NCBI RefSeq assembly: GCF_025263685.1
Contig: NZ_CP092109.1
Coordinates: forward strand, 1,675,001-1,739,000
Source of the DNA: Geoalkalibacter halelectricus
GTDB lineage: Bacteria; Desulfobacterota; Desulfuromonadia; Desulfuromonadales; Geoalkalibacteraceae
Direction of reading: 5' to 3'
DNA: 64,000 bases
How positions within the stretch are numbered: the first letter of the stretch is position 1; each line of letters starts with the position of its first letter. The notes under the pieces are model-generated. The model saw only the letters and a list, made by a program, of their open reading frames with translations. It searched no databases and was not told the origin of the DNA. A program made the translations under genes and the position numbers. Positions 35,888 to 44,834 of this stretch are shown in pieces.

Positions 35888-36841
35888 TTATTGGAGCAGG
35901 AATTTGACTGCGTTTTTCATTTCATCGAGCATCCGGTTGACGCTGGTGTTTCCTGCGACCAGGCGCGCGGCGCGGGTCAAATTGACGTAGAAATTAACCA
36001 GGCTCGCTTCGGTAATGTAGCTGGCGGTGCTGACGTTGCGCTCGAATTCCTTTTCCGTGAGGCTCGCACCGATTTTACCCAGATGGCGCGCGCCGATCTC
36101 ACGCAGGGCGGTCAGCAGCCGCGCGCGGCGCTGGGCGGCGAGATCCTCCTGCGCCTGGCCCTCCTCGGCGTCCCGGTGCCGCTGGCGCTCCTGCACGACC
36201 TTGCGCGCCTTCTTCCACAGAGCGTCCAGATCTGCCGATGCCTGCAAATCGGTGAGCATGAGATCTTCCAGACTGGAAGTGGAGAGCAGGTCGATTTTGG
36301 CCCCCGGCAGCCGGGCGATGGACATGGAGGTGTCCGCGGTGGTTTCGATGTCGGTGGAGCCGTCGTGAAAAAATCCCAGGGCATGGCCCTGATCATAGAA
36401 AATCAGCGCAATGCGCTCACCGGCATAGATGCGCAGACAGCCGTTCATGCGCTTCTCGCGTATGCGGCCGAGCAGCGCCTTGATGTCGATCAGGTTGAGT
36501 TCCTGGCCCCGGTAGAGCACCTCACCGTGGAGCAGGGCGTGAATGCTCAGGGCCAGTTCGGGAGAGAGCTGATAGATATCGAGGGAGGCCGTGCCCTGCA
36601 AGGATTCTTCAAAAATGCGCGCAACGGCCTCATGCGCCACCAGGCGTGCGGCGACGCCCTCGAAGAGAGCACTGACCAGCTTGCCCTTCTCGAAGATCAG
36701 AATGCCGGTGCCCGTCTCAGCGGCAAATCGCAGATAACCGGTGAAGTTACCGGCTTGCAGCTTGCGCAGGGCGCCGGGCAGATCGACCCGGCCGGGATTA
36801 AGATTTTCCTTCAACGGGTTGCCGCGCGGCAGAAGTATCAT
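35888..36841 (-). CDS. DUF4388-like protein of unknown function
   Basis: This 317-residue soluble protein contains two related beta-rich modules, LRKLQAGNFTGYLRFA with GILIFEKGKLVSALFEG and LGRIREKRMNGCLRIYAG with IALIFYDQGHALGFF. The pattern resembles DUF4388 modules found in Myxococcus and Geobacter signalling proteins. A coiled, charged stretch (WKKARKVVQERQRHRD) links them to a helical C terminus. ATG 36841 was preferred over the GTG at 36853 for its GAGG spacing. Confidence 0.65.
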   Translation of the reverse strand: MILLPRGNPLKENLNPGRVDLPGALRKLQAGNFTGYLRFAAETGTGILIFEKGKLVSALFEGVAARLVAHEAVARIFEESLQGTASLDIYQLSPELALSIHALLHGEVLYRGQELNLIDIKALLGRIREKRMNGCLRIYAGERIALIFYDQGHALGFFHDGSTDIETTADTSMSIARLPGAKIDLLSTSSLEDLMLTDLQASADLDALWKKARKVVQERQRHRDAEEGQAQEDLAAQRRARLLTALREIGARHLGKIGASLTEKEFERNVSTASYITEASLVNFYVNLTRAARLVAGNTSVNRMLDEMKNAVKFLLQ

Positions 36842-36967
36842 GCGAGTCCTCACTCCGTGAATCGCGCGGGACAGTCATCAGTCCCTCGCCGATCCTAAGC
36901 AGGTTCAGATAAGCCTGTCAACATTAAAAAAAACAAACACTCCAAAAACATCCTCCAGCGCGAGGCC

Positions 36968-37963
36968 TCAGCGCGGCTTGCGCCCCATGACCACGCCGGT
37001 GTCCTCACTGACTTGCGTCCATTGTACGCCCTCGAAGCCGATCTGGCCCAGCCAGGCGGCAACCTCGGCGTGCGTGTAGCCGCGCCCCGCGTCGGTCATC
37101 ACCAGCATGTGCACTGAGAACATCGCCGCCCGCAGGGGCGCGGTACGTTCGGCGTCGAGGAAAAATTCGTGAATCAGCACCAAACCGCCGGGGTTGAGGG
37201 CCCGCCAGGCCTTTTCCAGCACGAGCCGGCAGGCGACCTCGCTCTGGGAGTGCAGAACTTGGGAGATCCAGACCGCATCAAGGCCGTGGCCCAGGTCATT
37301 GCGGATGAAATCGCCAGGAATCAATTCCACCTGCTCCAGCAATCCGCGCGCGGCCAGCTTTTCCCGGGCGACTTCCAGGGTTTCGGGCAGATCGAAGAGG
37401 CGCACCTCGCGCAACTGCGGAAAACGCTCGAGAAAGGCGGCGACATAGGTGCCGGGGCCGCCGCCGAGGTCCATGAGGGTCTCGACTCCCTGCAGGTCGA
37501 GTTGCGCCACCACCTGGGGGGCCAGCTCGCGGGTGACGTCGTCCATGCCGTTGATAAAGATATGGTTCCAGCGTTCGCTGTCCCCCAGGATCTCCTTTTC
37601 CATGGGCGAAGCCAGGTGTCCCTCGCGCAGGATCTTCTCCAGGTCACTCCAGGCCTGCCAGCAGTGGTTGAGATGCTTGAAGATGTGGCCGCGATAACCA
37701 GGACCGGCCGTCAGCCAGGTCTGGGCCAATTCAGCGTTGCGATAGCCCCCCTGTTGTTTGTCGACCAGGCCAAGAGCCACCAGGGCGTCGAGCAGAATCT
37801 CCAGGCCACGGGCTTGAACGCCCAGATCCAGGGCCAGTTGCACCGGATCGCGTTCCTCGCTCAGGTGGGTGAACAGATCGATTTCATTGGCGGCGAGAAA
37901 AATTTTCGCCGGCTGAAAGCCTCCGGCCATGCGTAGCAGACTCTCAAAGCTGTCGAGTTTCAT
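36968..37963 (-). CDS. SAM-dependent O-methyltransferase
   Basis: This 331-residue enzyme has an N-terminal winged-helix dimerisation domain (GVQARGLEILLDALVALGLV) and a Rossmann methyltransferase domain with ETLMDLGGGPGTYVAAFLERF and LFDLPETLEVAREKL. The late region LNPGGLVLIHEFFLD also fits plant-type and bacterial O-methyltransferases. The substrate is unknown. GGAGG is seven bases before the ATG chosen; an ATG two codons upstream is too close to it. Confidence 0.9.
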   Translation of the reverse strand: MKLDSFESLLRMAGGFQPAKIFLAANEIDLFTHLSEERDPVQLALDLGVQARGLEILLDALVALGLVDKQQGGYRNAELAQTWLTAGPGYRGHIFKHLNHCWQAWSDLEKILREGHLASPMEKEILGDSERWNHIFINGMDDVTRELAPQVVAQLDLQGVETLMDLGGGPGTYVAAFLERFPQLREVRLFDLPETLEVAREKLAARGLLEQVELIPGDFIRNDLGHGLDAVWISQVLHSQSEVACRLVLEKAWRALNPGGLVLIHEFFLDAERTAPLRAAMFSVHMLVMTDAGRGYTHAEVAAWLGQIGFEGVQWTQVSEDTGVVMGRKPR

Positions 37964-37980
37964 CGGCATGCCTCCAGTGA

Positions 37981-39267
37981 TTATCCGATCGGGGGAAGGT
38001 TACGCAGCTGCCTGAGAACCCGGCGGCGCAACTGCGCGAAGCGCCGATACCCTTCGGGGCTCAGACCGCAATGCGCCTGATCGTCGAGCTTGCTCAACAG
38101 CACGCGGGTTGTGGGCAATTCTTCAGGCAGGCGCCCGCAAACGGCGCGCAAAAAGTCGTGAAAGACCTGCTTATCGTGCCCCGACCACTGCCGCCGGCCA
38201 AGATCCTCGGCGTGGGGGCCGAAGCCGCGCACCAGCAGGTCATCTTCGGGCCGCCACCCCGGTTCGGGCTTGTCCACCACCAGCACGCTGCCACGGGGTA
38301 GGACATCGGCCTCGGCCATCTCCCCCAGCAGGGGTTCAATGCAATGCCCATGGGCGAGATGGCGCCGCCGCCGCGCCGGATCCTCGCAGAACCACCCGGA
38401 ATTTCGCGGCGCGGCCTCGCCACAGAGCGGACATTCCGCGGCCAGACGCCGCAGGGACGGCGCGTCCGCGACCTCCGGGAGCCGCCGCAGGCTCTGCCGG
38501 GAATGGCGCGCGCCATCGAAGCGCTCCAGGACGAAATGGGCCAGGGAGCGAAACTGCCCATGCACCAGGGTGCCGCGCGCGTGGGTCAACACCGGATAGG
38601 TGCGCCGCGCAAAACCCGTGGCGAGCCCCTCGACCCTGGGGCTTTTGACCAACACCGTGGGCGCCAGTTGGTAGCCGCGCTCGCGGGCGCTGAAGGTGAG
38701 GAAATCCTCCATGCTTATTCCCTCGCGCAGACGCAGGCGGCGGTCGATAAGGCTCGGCAGCAACCACAGGCGGCCCTCATCGTTACCTTCTTCGCGCAAG
38801 GCGCGCTGCACCGCCGCGACATTGACCAGCGAGGCGCGGTCCTTGATCGGGGTCAGCACCAGGTCGGCCGCAGCCAGGGCGCTTCGGGTGAAATCATCGA
38901 GAATCGGGCGGGTGTCGAGGATCAGGATTCCGCCCAGGGAGGATGCGGCGAGCACCTTGCCCAGCTGGGCGGTTTGATCGTTCGCGGCGCAAAGATTTCG
39001 CTCGGAAGCGAAGAACTGCACACCGTACTCACCCAAGGTCGGCCGCGGCGTTTTCTCTCCGCACCACAGCTCGCGCACCGAGGGACCGGCGCTCGAGCCG
39101 ATGGCAAACATGGCATCGACACTGAAATGGTTGTCGAAGGAGGCGATGGTGACGGGCAGATCCTCGCGCAGGGCTTTGAGGTAAACGGCCAGATTGGTGG
39201 CGATAGTGGTCTTTCCGACCCCACCTTTTTCGCTGGCGACCGTGACGACGAAGGGCGTATGGCTCAT
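37981..39267 (-). CDS. ParA/MinD-like ATPase with a novel C-terminal region
   Basis: This 428-residue protein starts with the deviant Walker A box EKGGVGKTTIATNLAV and has a Walker B-like ILDTRP. Residues up to about 250 look like a ParA ATPase. The rest contains CPLCGE and further Cys/His positions (FCEDPARRRRHLAHGHC), which could be a zinc site, then an unrecognised acidic-basic domain. It does not sit with parB or an origin. It lies just upstream of the O-methyltransferase and just downstream of the ABC-F gene. Confidence 0.82.
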   Translation of the reverse strand: MSHTPFVVTVASEKGGVGKTTIATNLAVYLKALREDLPVTIASFDNHFSVDAMFAIGSSAGPSVRELWCGEKTPRPTLGEYGVQFFASERNLCAANDQTAQLGKVLAASSLGGILILDTRPILDDFTRSALAAADLVLTPIKDRASLVNVAAVQRALREEGNDEGRLWLLPSLIDRRLRLREGISMEDFLTFSARERGYQLAPTVLVKSPRVEGLATGFARRTYPVLTHARGTLVHGQFRSLAHFVLERFDGARHSRQSLRRLPEVADAPSLRRLAAECPLCGEAAPRNSGWFCEDPARRRRHLAHGHCIEPLLGEMAEADVLPRGSVLVVDKPEPGWRPEDDLLVRGFGPHAEDLGRRQWSGHDKQVFHDFLRAVCGRLPEELPTTRVLLSKLDDQAHCGLSPEGYRRFAQLRRRVLRQLRNLPPIG

Positions 39268-39275
39268 CACCCACC

Positions 39276-41207
39276 CTACCCCGCGGCCTCGAGCTCAAGT
39301 TCCTCCCAGCGCAGATAAAGCCGCGCCAGCTCGCTTTGCAAGCGTTCATGCTCAGCAGTGGCCGTGCGGGCGCGCGCGGCGTCGACAAAGAAATCCGGCG
39401 CAGCCATGCGCGCTTCGAGATCCGCTACCTGGGCCTCGCAGTCCTCGATCAGGGCTTGCACCTCGTCGAGATCCTTCTGTCGCCGCCGCTCCTGGCGTTT
39501 GGCTTCCTTGCGCTCAAGGTGCGCCTGGAGACGCCCCTCGCGTTGCGGCTCGACCGGGCTACCGCGCCGCCCCTGGTGCTGCTCGACACGCTCGCGGGAG
39601 TGGGTCAGATCGCCCGCTTTTTCGCGGATGCGCAGGAAATCCTCGTAGTTGCCGGGATGACTTTCCAGGCGCCCGCCGCCGACCTCCACCACCCGCGTGG
39701 CCAGGGCATCGACGAAATAACGATCGTGGGAAACGAACACCAGGGTACCGGAATAGTGCCGCAAGGCGTCGAGCAACACCTCCTTGGATTGCAGGTCGAG
39801 GTGGTTGGTGGGCTCATCGAGCAGCAGCAAGTTGGCCGGGCGCAGCAGCAGAATCGCCAGGGCCAGGCGGTTGCGCTCGCCGCCGGAGAGTACCGCGACG
39901 CGCTTGTGAACATCGTCGCCGGAAAAAAGAAAAGCCCCAAGGACATCTCGCACTTTCGGCACCATCTCAAAGGGCGCGGCGGCGGTGATCTCCTCGATCA
40001 CGGTGCGCCCGGCATCAAGCACCCGCGCCTGATCCTGGGCGAAATAACCGAGGCGCAAGTTGTGGCCTTCCGCGCGGCGGCCCTGACGGGGCGGCTCAAC
40101 GCCGGAGAGGATGCGCATGAGGGTGGATTTACCCGCACCGTTGGGTCCAACCAGGGCGATGCGTTCGCCGCGTTCCACCATCAAATCGACCTCGCGCAGC
40201 ACCTGCAAATCGCCGTAGCCGTGCGACACGCCCTCAAGCTCCAGGGCCAGCCGCCCGCCCTTGGGCGGCTCAGGAAAACGAAAGGCGATTTTTTTTCGCG
40301 CCGGCGGCACGTCGACCCGCTCGATTTTTTCCAGTTGCTTGACGCGGCTTTGCACCAGGGCGGCCTTGTTGGCCTGGTAACGAAAGCGATTGATGAACGC
40401 CTCGATGCGTGCGATCTCCTCGTCCTGGCGGCGGCGCGCCTCGCGCAACGCCAGGATGCGCGCCTCGCGCGCTTCAAGGTAGTGGCTGTAATTGCCCGGA
40501 TATTCCGTGAGACGGCCGTTCCAGACTTCGACGATGCGCGTCACCACGCGATCAAGAAAAAACCGGTCGTGGGACACCAGCACCACGGCAAAGGGATAAC
40601 TGACCAGATAATCTTCGAGCCAGTCACGCGCCGGCAGATCAAGATGGTTGGTGGGCTCATCGAGCAACAGCAGGTTGGGCCGCCGCAGCAACAGCTTGGC
40701 CAAGCCGATGCGCATCTGCCAGCCCCCGGAGAATTCCTCGCAGGGACGCTGCCAATCGGATTCGGCAAAGCCCAGACCATGGAGCACCTTGCCGATTTCC
40801 GCCTCCATGGCGTAGCCGCCGCGTTGCAAAAACAGCTCCTGCACCTGGGCGTAACGCTCCAAGGTGCGCCCCTCGGTGTCGGCCGATCCGAGGGCAGATT
40901 CCAGGTGCTTGAGTTCCTGTTCCAGACTCAAGAGCTCGGCAAGGGCGCCGCGCACCTCAGCAAACAGGGTGCGGTCGCGAAATTCAAGCCCATCTTGCGG
41001 CAGGTAACCCAAGGTGGTGTCGCGACCGCTTTGCACCTGGCCGTCGTCGGGAGCTACCTGACCCGCCAGAAGACGCAGGAGGGTGGTCTTGCCGGCTCCG
41101 TTCTCGCCGCACAGACCGATGCGGTCCTGGACGCCGATGGTCCAATCAATGCCGTTGAGAACCGCCCGGTCGGCAAAAAATTTCTTGACGTTCTGTAGCT
41201 GAAACAT
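39276..41207 (-). CDS. ABC-F family ATPase
   Basis: This 643-residue soluble protein has two ATP-binding cassettes, with Walker A boxes GENGAGKTT and GPNGAGKST and signatures FSGGWQMRIGLAKLL and LSGGERNRLALAILL. A charged linker joins them, and the C-terminal 110 residues form a coiled coil. ABC-F proteins act on the ribosome; this one resembles the Uup/YheS/EttA range. The ATG at MFQLQNVKKFF follows AAAGGTG. The ParA-like gene begins eight bases after its stop. Confidence 0.93.
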   Translation of the reverse strand: MFQLQNVKKFFADRAVLNGIDWTIGVQDRIGLCGENGAGKTTLLRLLAGQVAPDDGQVQSGRDTTLGYLPQDGLEFRDRTLFAEVRGALAELLSLEQELKHLESALGSADTEGRTLERYAQVQELFLQRGGYAMEAEIGKVLHGLGFAESDWQRPCEEFSGGWQMRIGLAKLLLRRPNLLLLDEPTNHLDLPARDWLEDYLVSYPFAVVLVSHDRFFLDRVVTRIVEVWNGRLTEYPGNYSHYLEAREARILALREARRRQDEEIARIEAFINRFRYQANKAALVQSRVKQLEKIERVDVPPARKKIAFRFPEPPKGGRLALELEGVSHGYGDLQVLREVDLMVERGERIALVGPNGAGKSTLMRILSGVEPPRQGRRAEGHNLRLGYFAQDQARVLDAGRTVIEEITAAAPFEMVPKVRDVLGAFLFSGDDVHKRVAVLSGGERNRLALAILLLRPANLLLLDEPTNHLDLQSKEVLLDALRHYSGTLVFVSHDRYFVDALATRVVEVGGGRLESHPGNYEDFLRIREKAGDLTHSRERVEQHQGRRGSPVEPQREGRLQAHLERKEAKRQERRRQKDLDEVQALIEDCEAQVADLEARMAAPDFFVDAARARTATAEHERLQSELARLYLRWEELELEAAG

Positions 41208-41559
41208 GGCACCTTTATATAACACAGCTGCCGAACAGCTTAAAACATTTAAAATAAGTAGGCTTTTTCCAAGTTTGTCTCTATCCAAAGGCAGGTGAGT
41301 CTGCTATATTCTGCGCAGACCGCTGTCGCATGCGGGTCAAATTTTTACGAAAATCCGGGCAGATGGCCCGGTTTTTAAAGTAAGTTTTCGGTTTTCCTTC
41401 CGCCGCAGCCTCCGGAAACCGACCCCTGGCGCCGCGCTTTGCGTGCTCGGCGAACTTGGTGGTCGGCCGTCGAGTCGGGCGGAACCATCGCCTTTGTCAG
41501 GGCGATCTCACCCCATTTCGGGAGCGGCATTCATATGCCCTCCGCAAAGGATTGACCAC
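41208..41559 (+). other. rne leader region with a terminator-like hairpin
   Basis: This 352-base gap separates divergent genes. A -10-like TATATT lies near 41305 with no convincing -35 box. A hairpin CCGGGC-AGATG-GCCCGG (41355-41371) is followed by TTTTT, a terminator form, about 190 bases before the rne start. Leader control of rne is known in E. coli, but the mechanism differs; here it is inferred. Confidence 0.5.
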
Positions 41560-44070
41560 ATGAGTCGTAAGATGCTGATCAACGCCACCCATGCCGAGGA
41601 GCATCGGGTGGCCATCGTCGAGGACGGCTTTCTGACCGAACTCGACATCGAAATCACCGGCAAGGAACAAACCAAGGGCAACATCTACAAAGCGGTGGTG
41701 GTTCGCGTGGAAAGCGGCCTGCAAGCCGCTTTTGTCGATTATGGCGGCGAACGCCTGGGCTTTTTACAGATCGGCGAAATTCATCCCAGCCTCCTTCCCG
41801 GCAGCGACGGCAACGGGCGCAGCCGCCCGCGCATCAACGAAATCTTACGTCCCGGCCAGGAAATCCTGGTGCAGGTTCTCAAGGAGGAACGCGGCACCAA
41901 GGGCGCGGCCCTCACCACCTATCTCTCCCTGCCGGGCCGCTACATGGTGCTGATGCCCGAAAGCCCGACCAAGGGCGTCTCGCGCAAGATCGAGGAGGAA
42001 GCCGAGCGCAAGAAACTCAAAAAAGCCATGGCGGAGCTCGATCTGCCTGAAAACATGGGCTATATCGTGCGCACTGCCGGCATCGGCAAACCACCCGAGG
42101 AGTTGCGTCGCGACTTCGATAACCTGGTCAAAGTCTATCAGGGCATACAGGAGCGCAGCCGCCAGGCCAAGGCTCCCAGCCTGGTGTACCGCGAATCCAA
42201 CCTGATCATCCGCTGCATTCGCGATTATTTCACCGAAGACACCGAGGAGGTTCTGGTCGACGATCCCACCGTTTTTGAGGAAGCGCGCGAATTCTTCCGC
42301 ATGCTCATGCCGGACAAAGTGCGCCTGGTCAAACTCCACCAGGAACGCCGCCCGATCTTTTCCCGTTATCAGATCGAGGAACAGATCGAGACCATCGCCC
42401 ACAACAAGGTGCCTCTGCCTTCGGGCGGCTCCATCGTCCTGGATGCCACCGAAGCCCTGGTGGCCATTGATGTGAATTCCGGCAAAATGGCCGGCGAGCA
42501 GGGTATCGAGGGGACCGCAACCCGCACCAACCTGGAAGCCGCGGTGGAGATCGCCCGCCAGTTGCGCCTGCGCGACCTCGCCGGCCTGGTCGTCATCGAC
42601 TTCATCGACATGCGCGACCGCAAGAACATCCGCGCGGTGGAAAAGGCCTTGCGCGACGCCCTCAAGCGCGACAAGTCGCGGGTCACCGTGGGCCGTATCA
42701 GCCAGTTCGGCCTGCTGGAAATGAGCCGCCAACGCCTCAAACCCATGCTTGCGGCGGCCTCCTTTCTGGAATGCCCCCATTGCCAGGGGCGCGGACGCGT
42801 CAAAAGCGTCGAAGCCCAGGGGGTCGCGTTCATGCGCCGTATCCAGACCGCCGTGGCCAAGGGCCAGGTGCGCCGTGCCGAAGGATTTCTGCCCCTCGAT
42901 GTCGCCGATTATCTGCTCAACTACAAGCGCGAGGATCTCACCGCCATGGAGAACCGCTACGACATGGAGATCATTCTCCATGGCCGTGCCGGACTGCTCA
43001 GCCATCAGGCCGATCTGACCCTGGTCAAGAGGGAAAGGGAAGAGGAACCGCGCGGCAGAATGGAACTTGAGCCGGTGGAGCCGGTGGAACTGTTGATCGA
43101 GGCGCAAGAACCGGCCCCTGCCGCCGAACCCAAGCCCGCCTCGGCAAGCGAGGAAGTCGCACCTCCCCAGCTCGCCGAGGAAGAGGAAAAGCCCGCGAAA
43201 AAGAAACGCAGACGTCGCCGGCGCAAAAAAGCGACCCCTGGTGAAACCGCAGCGGCCGCCGCCCCGGAAGCCGGCGGAACTCCTCCCGAGCAGGCTCCCG
43301 TGCCGGAGCCTGAGGCTGCGGCCGAGACCGCTTCGGAGCAGGCACCGGCCGAGCCCAAAGCCGAGCCCAAAGCCGAGCCCAAAGCCGAGCCCAAAGCCGA
43401 ACCCAAAGCCGAACCCAAAGCCGAACCCAAAGCCGAACCCAAAGCCGAACCCAACGCCGAACCCAAGGCCGAACCCAAGGCCGAACCCAAGGCCGAACCT
43501 AAGGCCGAACCCAAGGCCAAGGCACGACCGCGGCGGCGCAAAAAAACCGAAGCTGCAGCCCAATCCGGTGGCGGCGAACCATCCAGCACCACCGCCGAGC
43601 AACAGCCCCTGGAGACGCCAGCGTCTATCCAAGCGCCTCCCCCTGTGGAAATGGCTTCCGTGGACACCCAGGCGCCGGTCAAGTCACCGACCAAGCGCCC
43701 GCGCCGTGCAGCGCCGAAAAAAGCAGCAGCCCAGAAACAAGTGGATGCCGCACAGCTCTCTTCGGCATCCGGCACAGAGGACAACACCGCGACACCCCCA
43801 GCGCCCGCCATCGATAAAGATGTCGTTCAAGCGCCGGAGGACAAGCCCAAAACACCGCGTAAGCGCAAAAGCACCCCGGCCAAGAAACCGGCCAAGGCGC
43901 AAGCCGATGCCGCGAGCGCAGATGAGGCACCAGCCGCCCAAACCGGCGCATCCTCATCGGCCGTGGAGACCCCGACCAAGCCGCCCGCCAAGCGCACCAG
44001 TTCCGCGCGTAAAAAACCCGCGGCCAAGAGAACCAAGGATCCAAAACCCCCTCAGCCCGAGGATTCCTAG
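41560..44070 (+). CDS. rne: Ribonuclease E/G with a repeat-rich tail
   Basis: This 836-residue endoribonuclease starts MSRKMLINATHAEEHRVAI, with an S1 domain to about residue 130. The catalytic core has the Mg-binding aspartates in VAIDVNSGKM and VVIDFIDMRD, followed by the zinc-link motif CPHCQGRGRVK. The core ends near residue 505. The remaining 330 residues are low-complexity, basic and acidic, with the arginine-rich patch KKKRRRRRRKK and 14 tandem EPKA units. Such tails bind RNA and partners in other RNase E enzymes. AAAGGA precedes the ATG. A strong terminator follows. Confidence 0.94.
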   Translation: MSRKMLINATHAEEHRVAIVEDGFLTELDIEITGKEQTKGNIYKAVVVRVESGLQAAFVDYGGERLGFLQIGEIHPSLLPGSDGNGRSRPRINEILRPGQEILVQVLKEERGTKGAALTTYLSLPGRYMVLMPESPTKGVSRKIEEEAERKKLKKAMAELDLPENMGYIVRTAGIGKPPEELRRDFDNLVKVYQGIQERSRQAKAPSLVYRESNLIIRCIRDYFTEDTEEVLVDDPTVFEEAREFFRMLMPDKVRLVKLHQERRPIFSRYQIEEQIETIAHNKVPLPSGGSIVLDATEALVAIDVNSGKMAGEQGIEGTATRTNLEAAVEIARQLRLRDLAGLVVIDFIDMRDRKNIRAVEKALRDALKRDKSRVTVGRISQFGLLEMSRQRLKPMLAAASFLECPHCQGRGRVKSVEAQGVAFMRRIQTAVAKGQVRRAEGFLPLDVADYLLNYKREDLTAMENRYDMEIILHGRAGLLSHQADLTLVKREREEEPRGRMELEPVEPVELLIEAQEPAPAAEPKPASASEEVAPPQLAEEEEKPAKKKRRRRRRKKATPGETAAAAAPEAGGTPPEQAPVPEPEAAAETASEQAPAEPKAEPKAEPKAEPKAEPKAEPKAEPKAEPKAEPNAEPKAEPKAEPKAEPKAEPKAKARPRRRKKTEAAAQSGGGEPSSTTAEQQPLETPASIQAPPPVEMASVDTQAPVKSPTKRPRRAAPKKAAAQKQVDAAQLSSASGTEDNTATPPAPAIDKDVVQAPEDKPKTPRKRKSTPAKKPAKAQADAASADEAPAAQTGASSSAVETPTKPPAKRTSSARKKPAAKRTKDPKPPQPEDS
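43348..43519 (+). repeat. 12-bp tandem repeat encoding (EPKA)14 in RNase E/G
   Basis: Fourteen in-frame 12-bp units encode Glu-Pro-Lys-Ala, one of them Glu-Pro-Asn-Ala. Silent differences are arranged in blocks: four GAGCCCAAAGCC units, four GAACCCAAAGCC and then mainly GAACCCAAGGCC. That layering suggests stepwise duplication. Copy number should vary between strains. Confidence 0.95.
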
Positions 44071-44074
44071 ACAG

Positions 44075-44103
44075 AAAAAGGCCGCTCACGCGGCCTTTTT
44101 TTA
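44075..44103. terminator. Terminator between rne and the Smr gene
   Basis: AAAAAGGCCGC pairs with GCGGCCTTTTTTT around a short loop. The A and T tracts fit use from both strands. Confidence 0.88.
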
Positions 44104-44104
44104 A

Positions 44105-44824
44105 TCAGCTGTTTTTCAGGAATATAACCAAGGCCCCTTCTCCGCCATAGCGCCGTGGTGCCCGCCCCCACTCCACCGCCCAGGTGCGGCCTTCCTCTTC
44201 CAAAAAGCGCTCCAGTTCGGAGCGCAGCACTGGCTCTTCATCCGAATGCAGTCCCCGCCCGGTAATCACCAGCACGGTGCTTAAGCCGTGGAAGCGACTG
44301 TTGTCGAGAAAATGCCGCACACGCTCGCGAGCGCGCAGGCGATCGAGGCCGTGCAGGTCCAATTCGGCCTCGGGCCGGCGGCGGCCCCGCGCAAGTTCGC
44401 GCATGCGCCGCGGCGAGGCCTGGGGCGGTGTGGGCGGTTCGGGAACAGCATCGACAAAGGTGCGATCCAGGGTGCCGAGGGCCTCCAGGAACAACGCTTC
44501 ATCCTCGTCCGAGAGCGCCGCCGTGGAGCCTGCGGACAGGTCATCTTCGGCCGCAGGGTTGCCTGCCCTCCTCTCCTGAGCCGAATCGTCGCTGTCGCGC
44601 CCCGGGCGTGCCGTGACGCGCAGCATCGCCATTTCCTCGAGAAACAGGCATTCCTCGGAAGCGTCGGCTACCGGCTTCTCGGCAGCAGGCTCCGGGGTGG
44701 ACGCGGCCTTCTGGCTCTCGCCGTCCGGAAAATGACACACCCCCTTCAGATCCTTGAAGGGGGTGTGCGAGAAATCCTTGGGATTGGGCTTGGCGGGCCC
44801 GGTCGGCTTTTTTTTCCGCGCCAT
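44105..44824 (-). CDS. Smr-domain protein
   Basis: This 239-residue protein has a basic start (MARKKKPTGPAKPNPKDF), an acidic middle and a C-terminal Smr domain with LDLHGLDRLRARERV, VLVITGRGLHS and RRYGGEGALVIFL. Smr domains are linked to nicking of branched DNA and, in some proteins, to cleavage of mRNA at stalled ribosomes. Which applies here is open. It follows the 44835 gene by ten bases. Confidence 0.88.
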   Translation of the reverse strand: MARKKKPTGPAKPNPKDFSHTPFKDLKGVCHFPDGESQKAASTPEPAAEKPVADASEECLFLEEMAMLRVTARPGRDSDDSAQERRAGNPAAEDDLSAGSTAALSDEDEALFLEALGTLDRTFVDAVPEPPTPPQASPRRMRELARGRRRPEAELDLHGLDRLRARERVRHFLDNSRFHGLSTVLVITGRGLHSDEEPVLRSELERFLEEEGRTWAVEWGRAPRRYGGEGALVIFLKNS

Positions 44825-44834
44825 GAACAGCCTC

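Noticed and set aside
37981-39267. ParA-like gene considered as chromosomal parA near an origin
   Set aside because: There is no parB, parS-like palindrome, dnaA or gid/mnm genes nearby, and the C-terminal half is foreign to chromosomal ParA.
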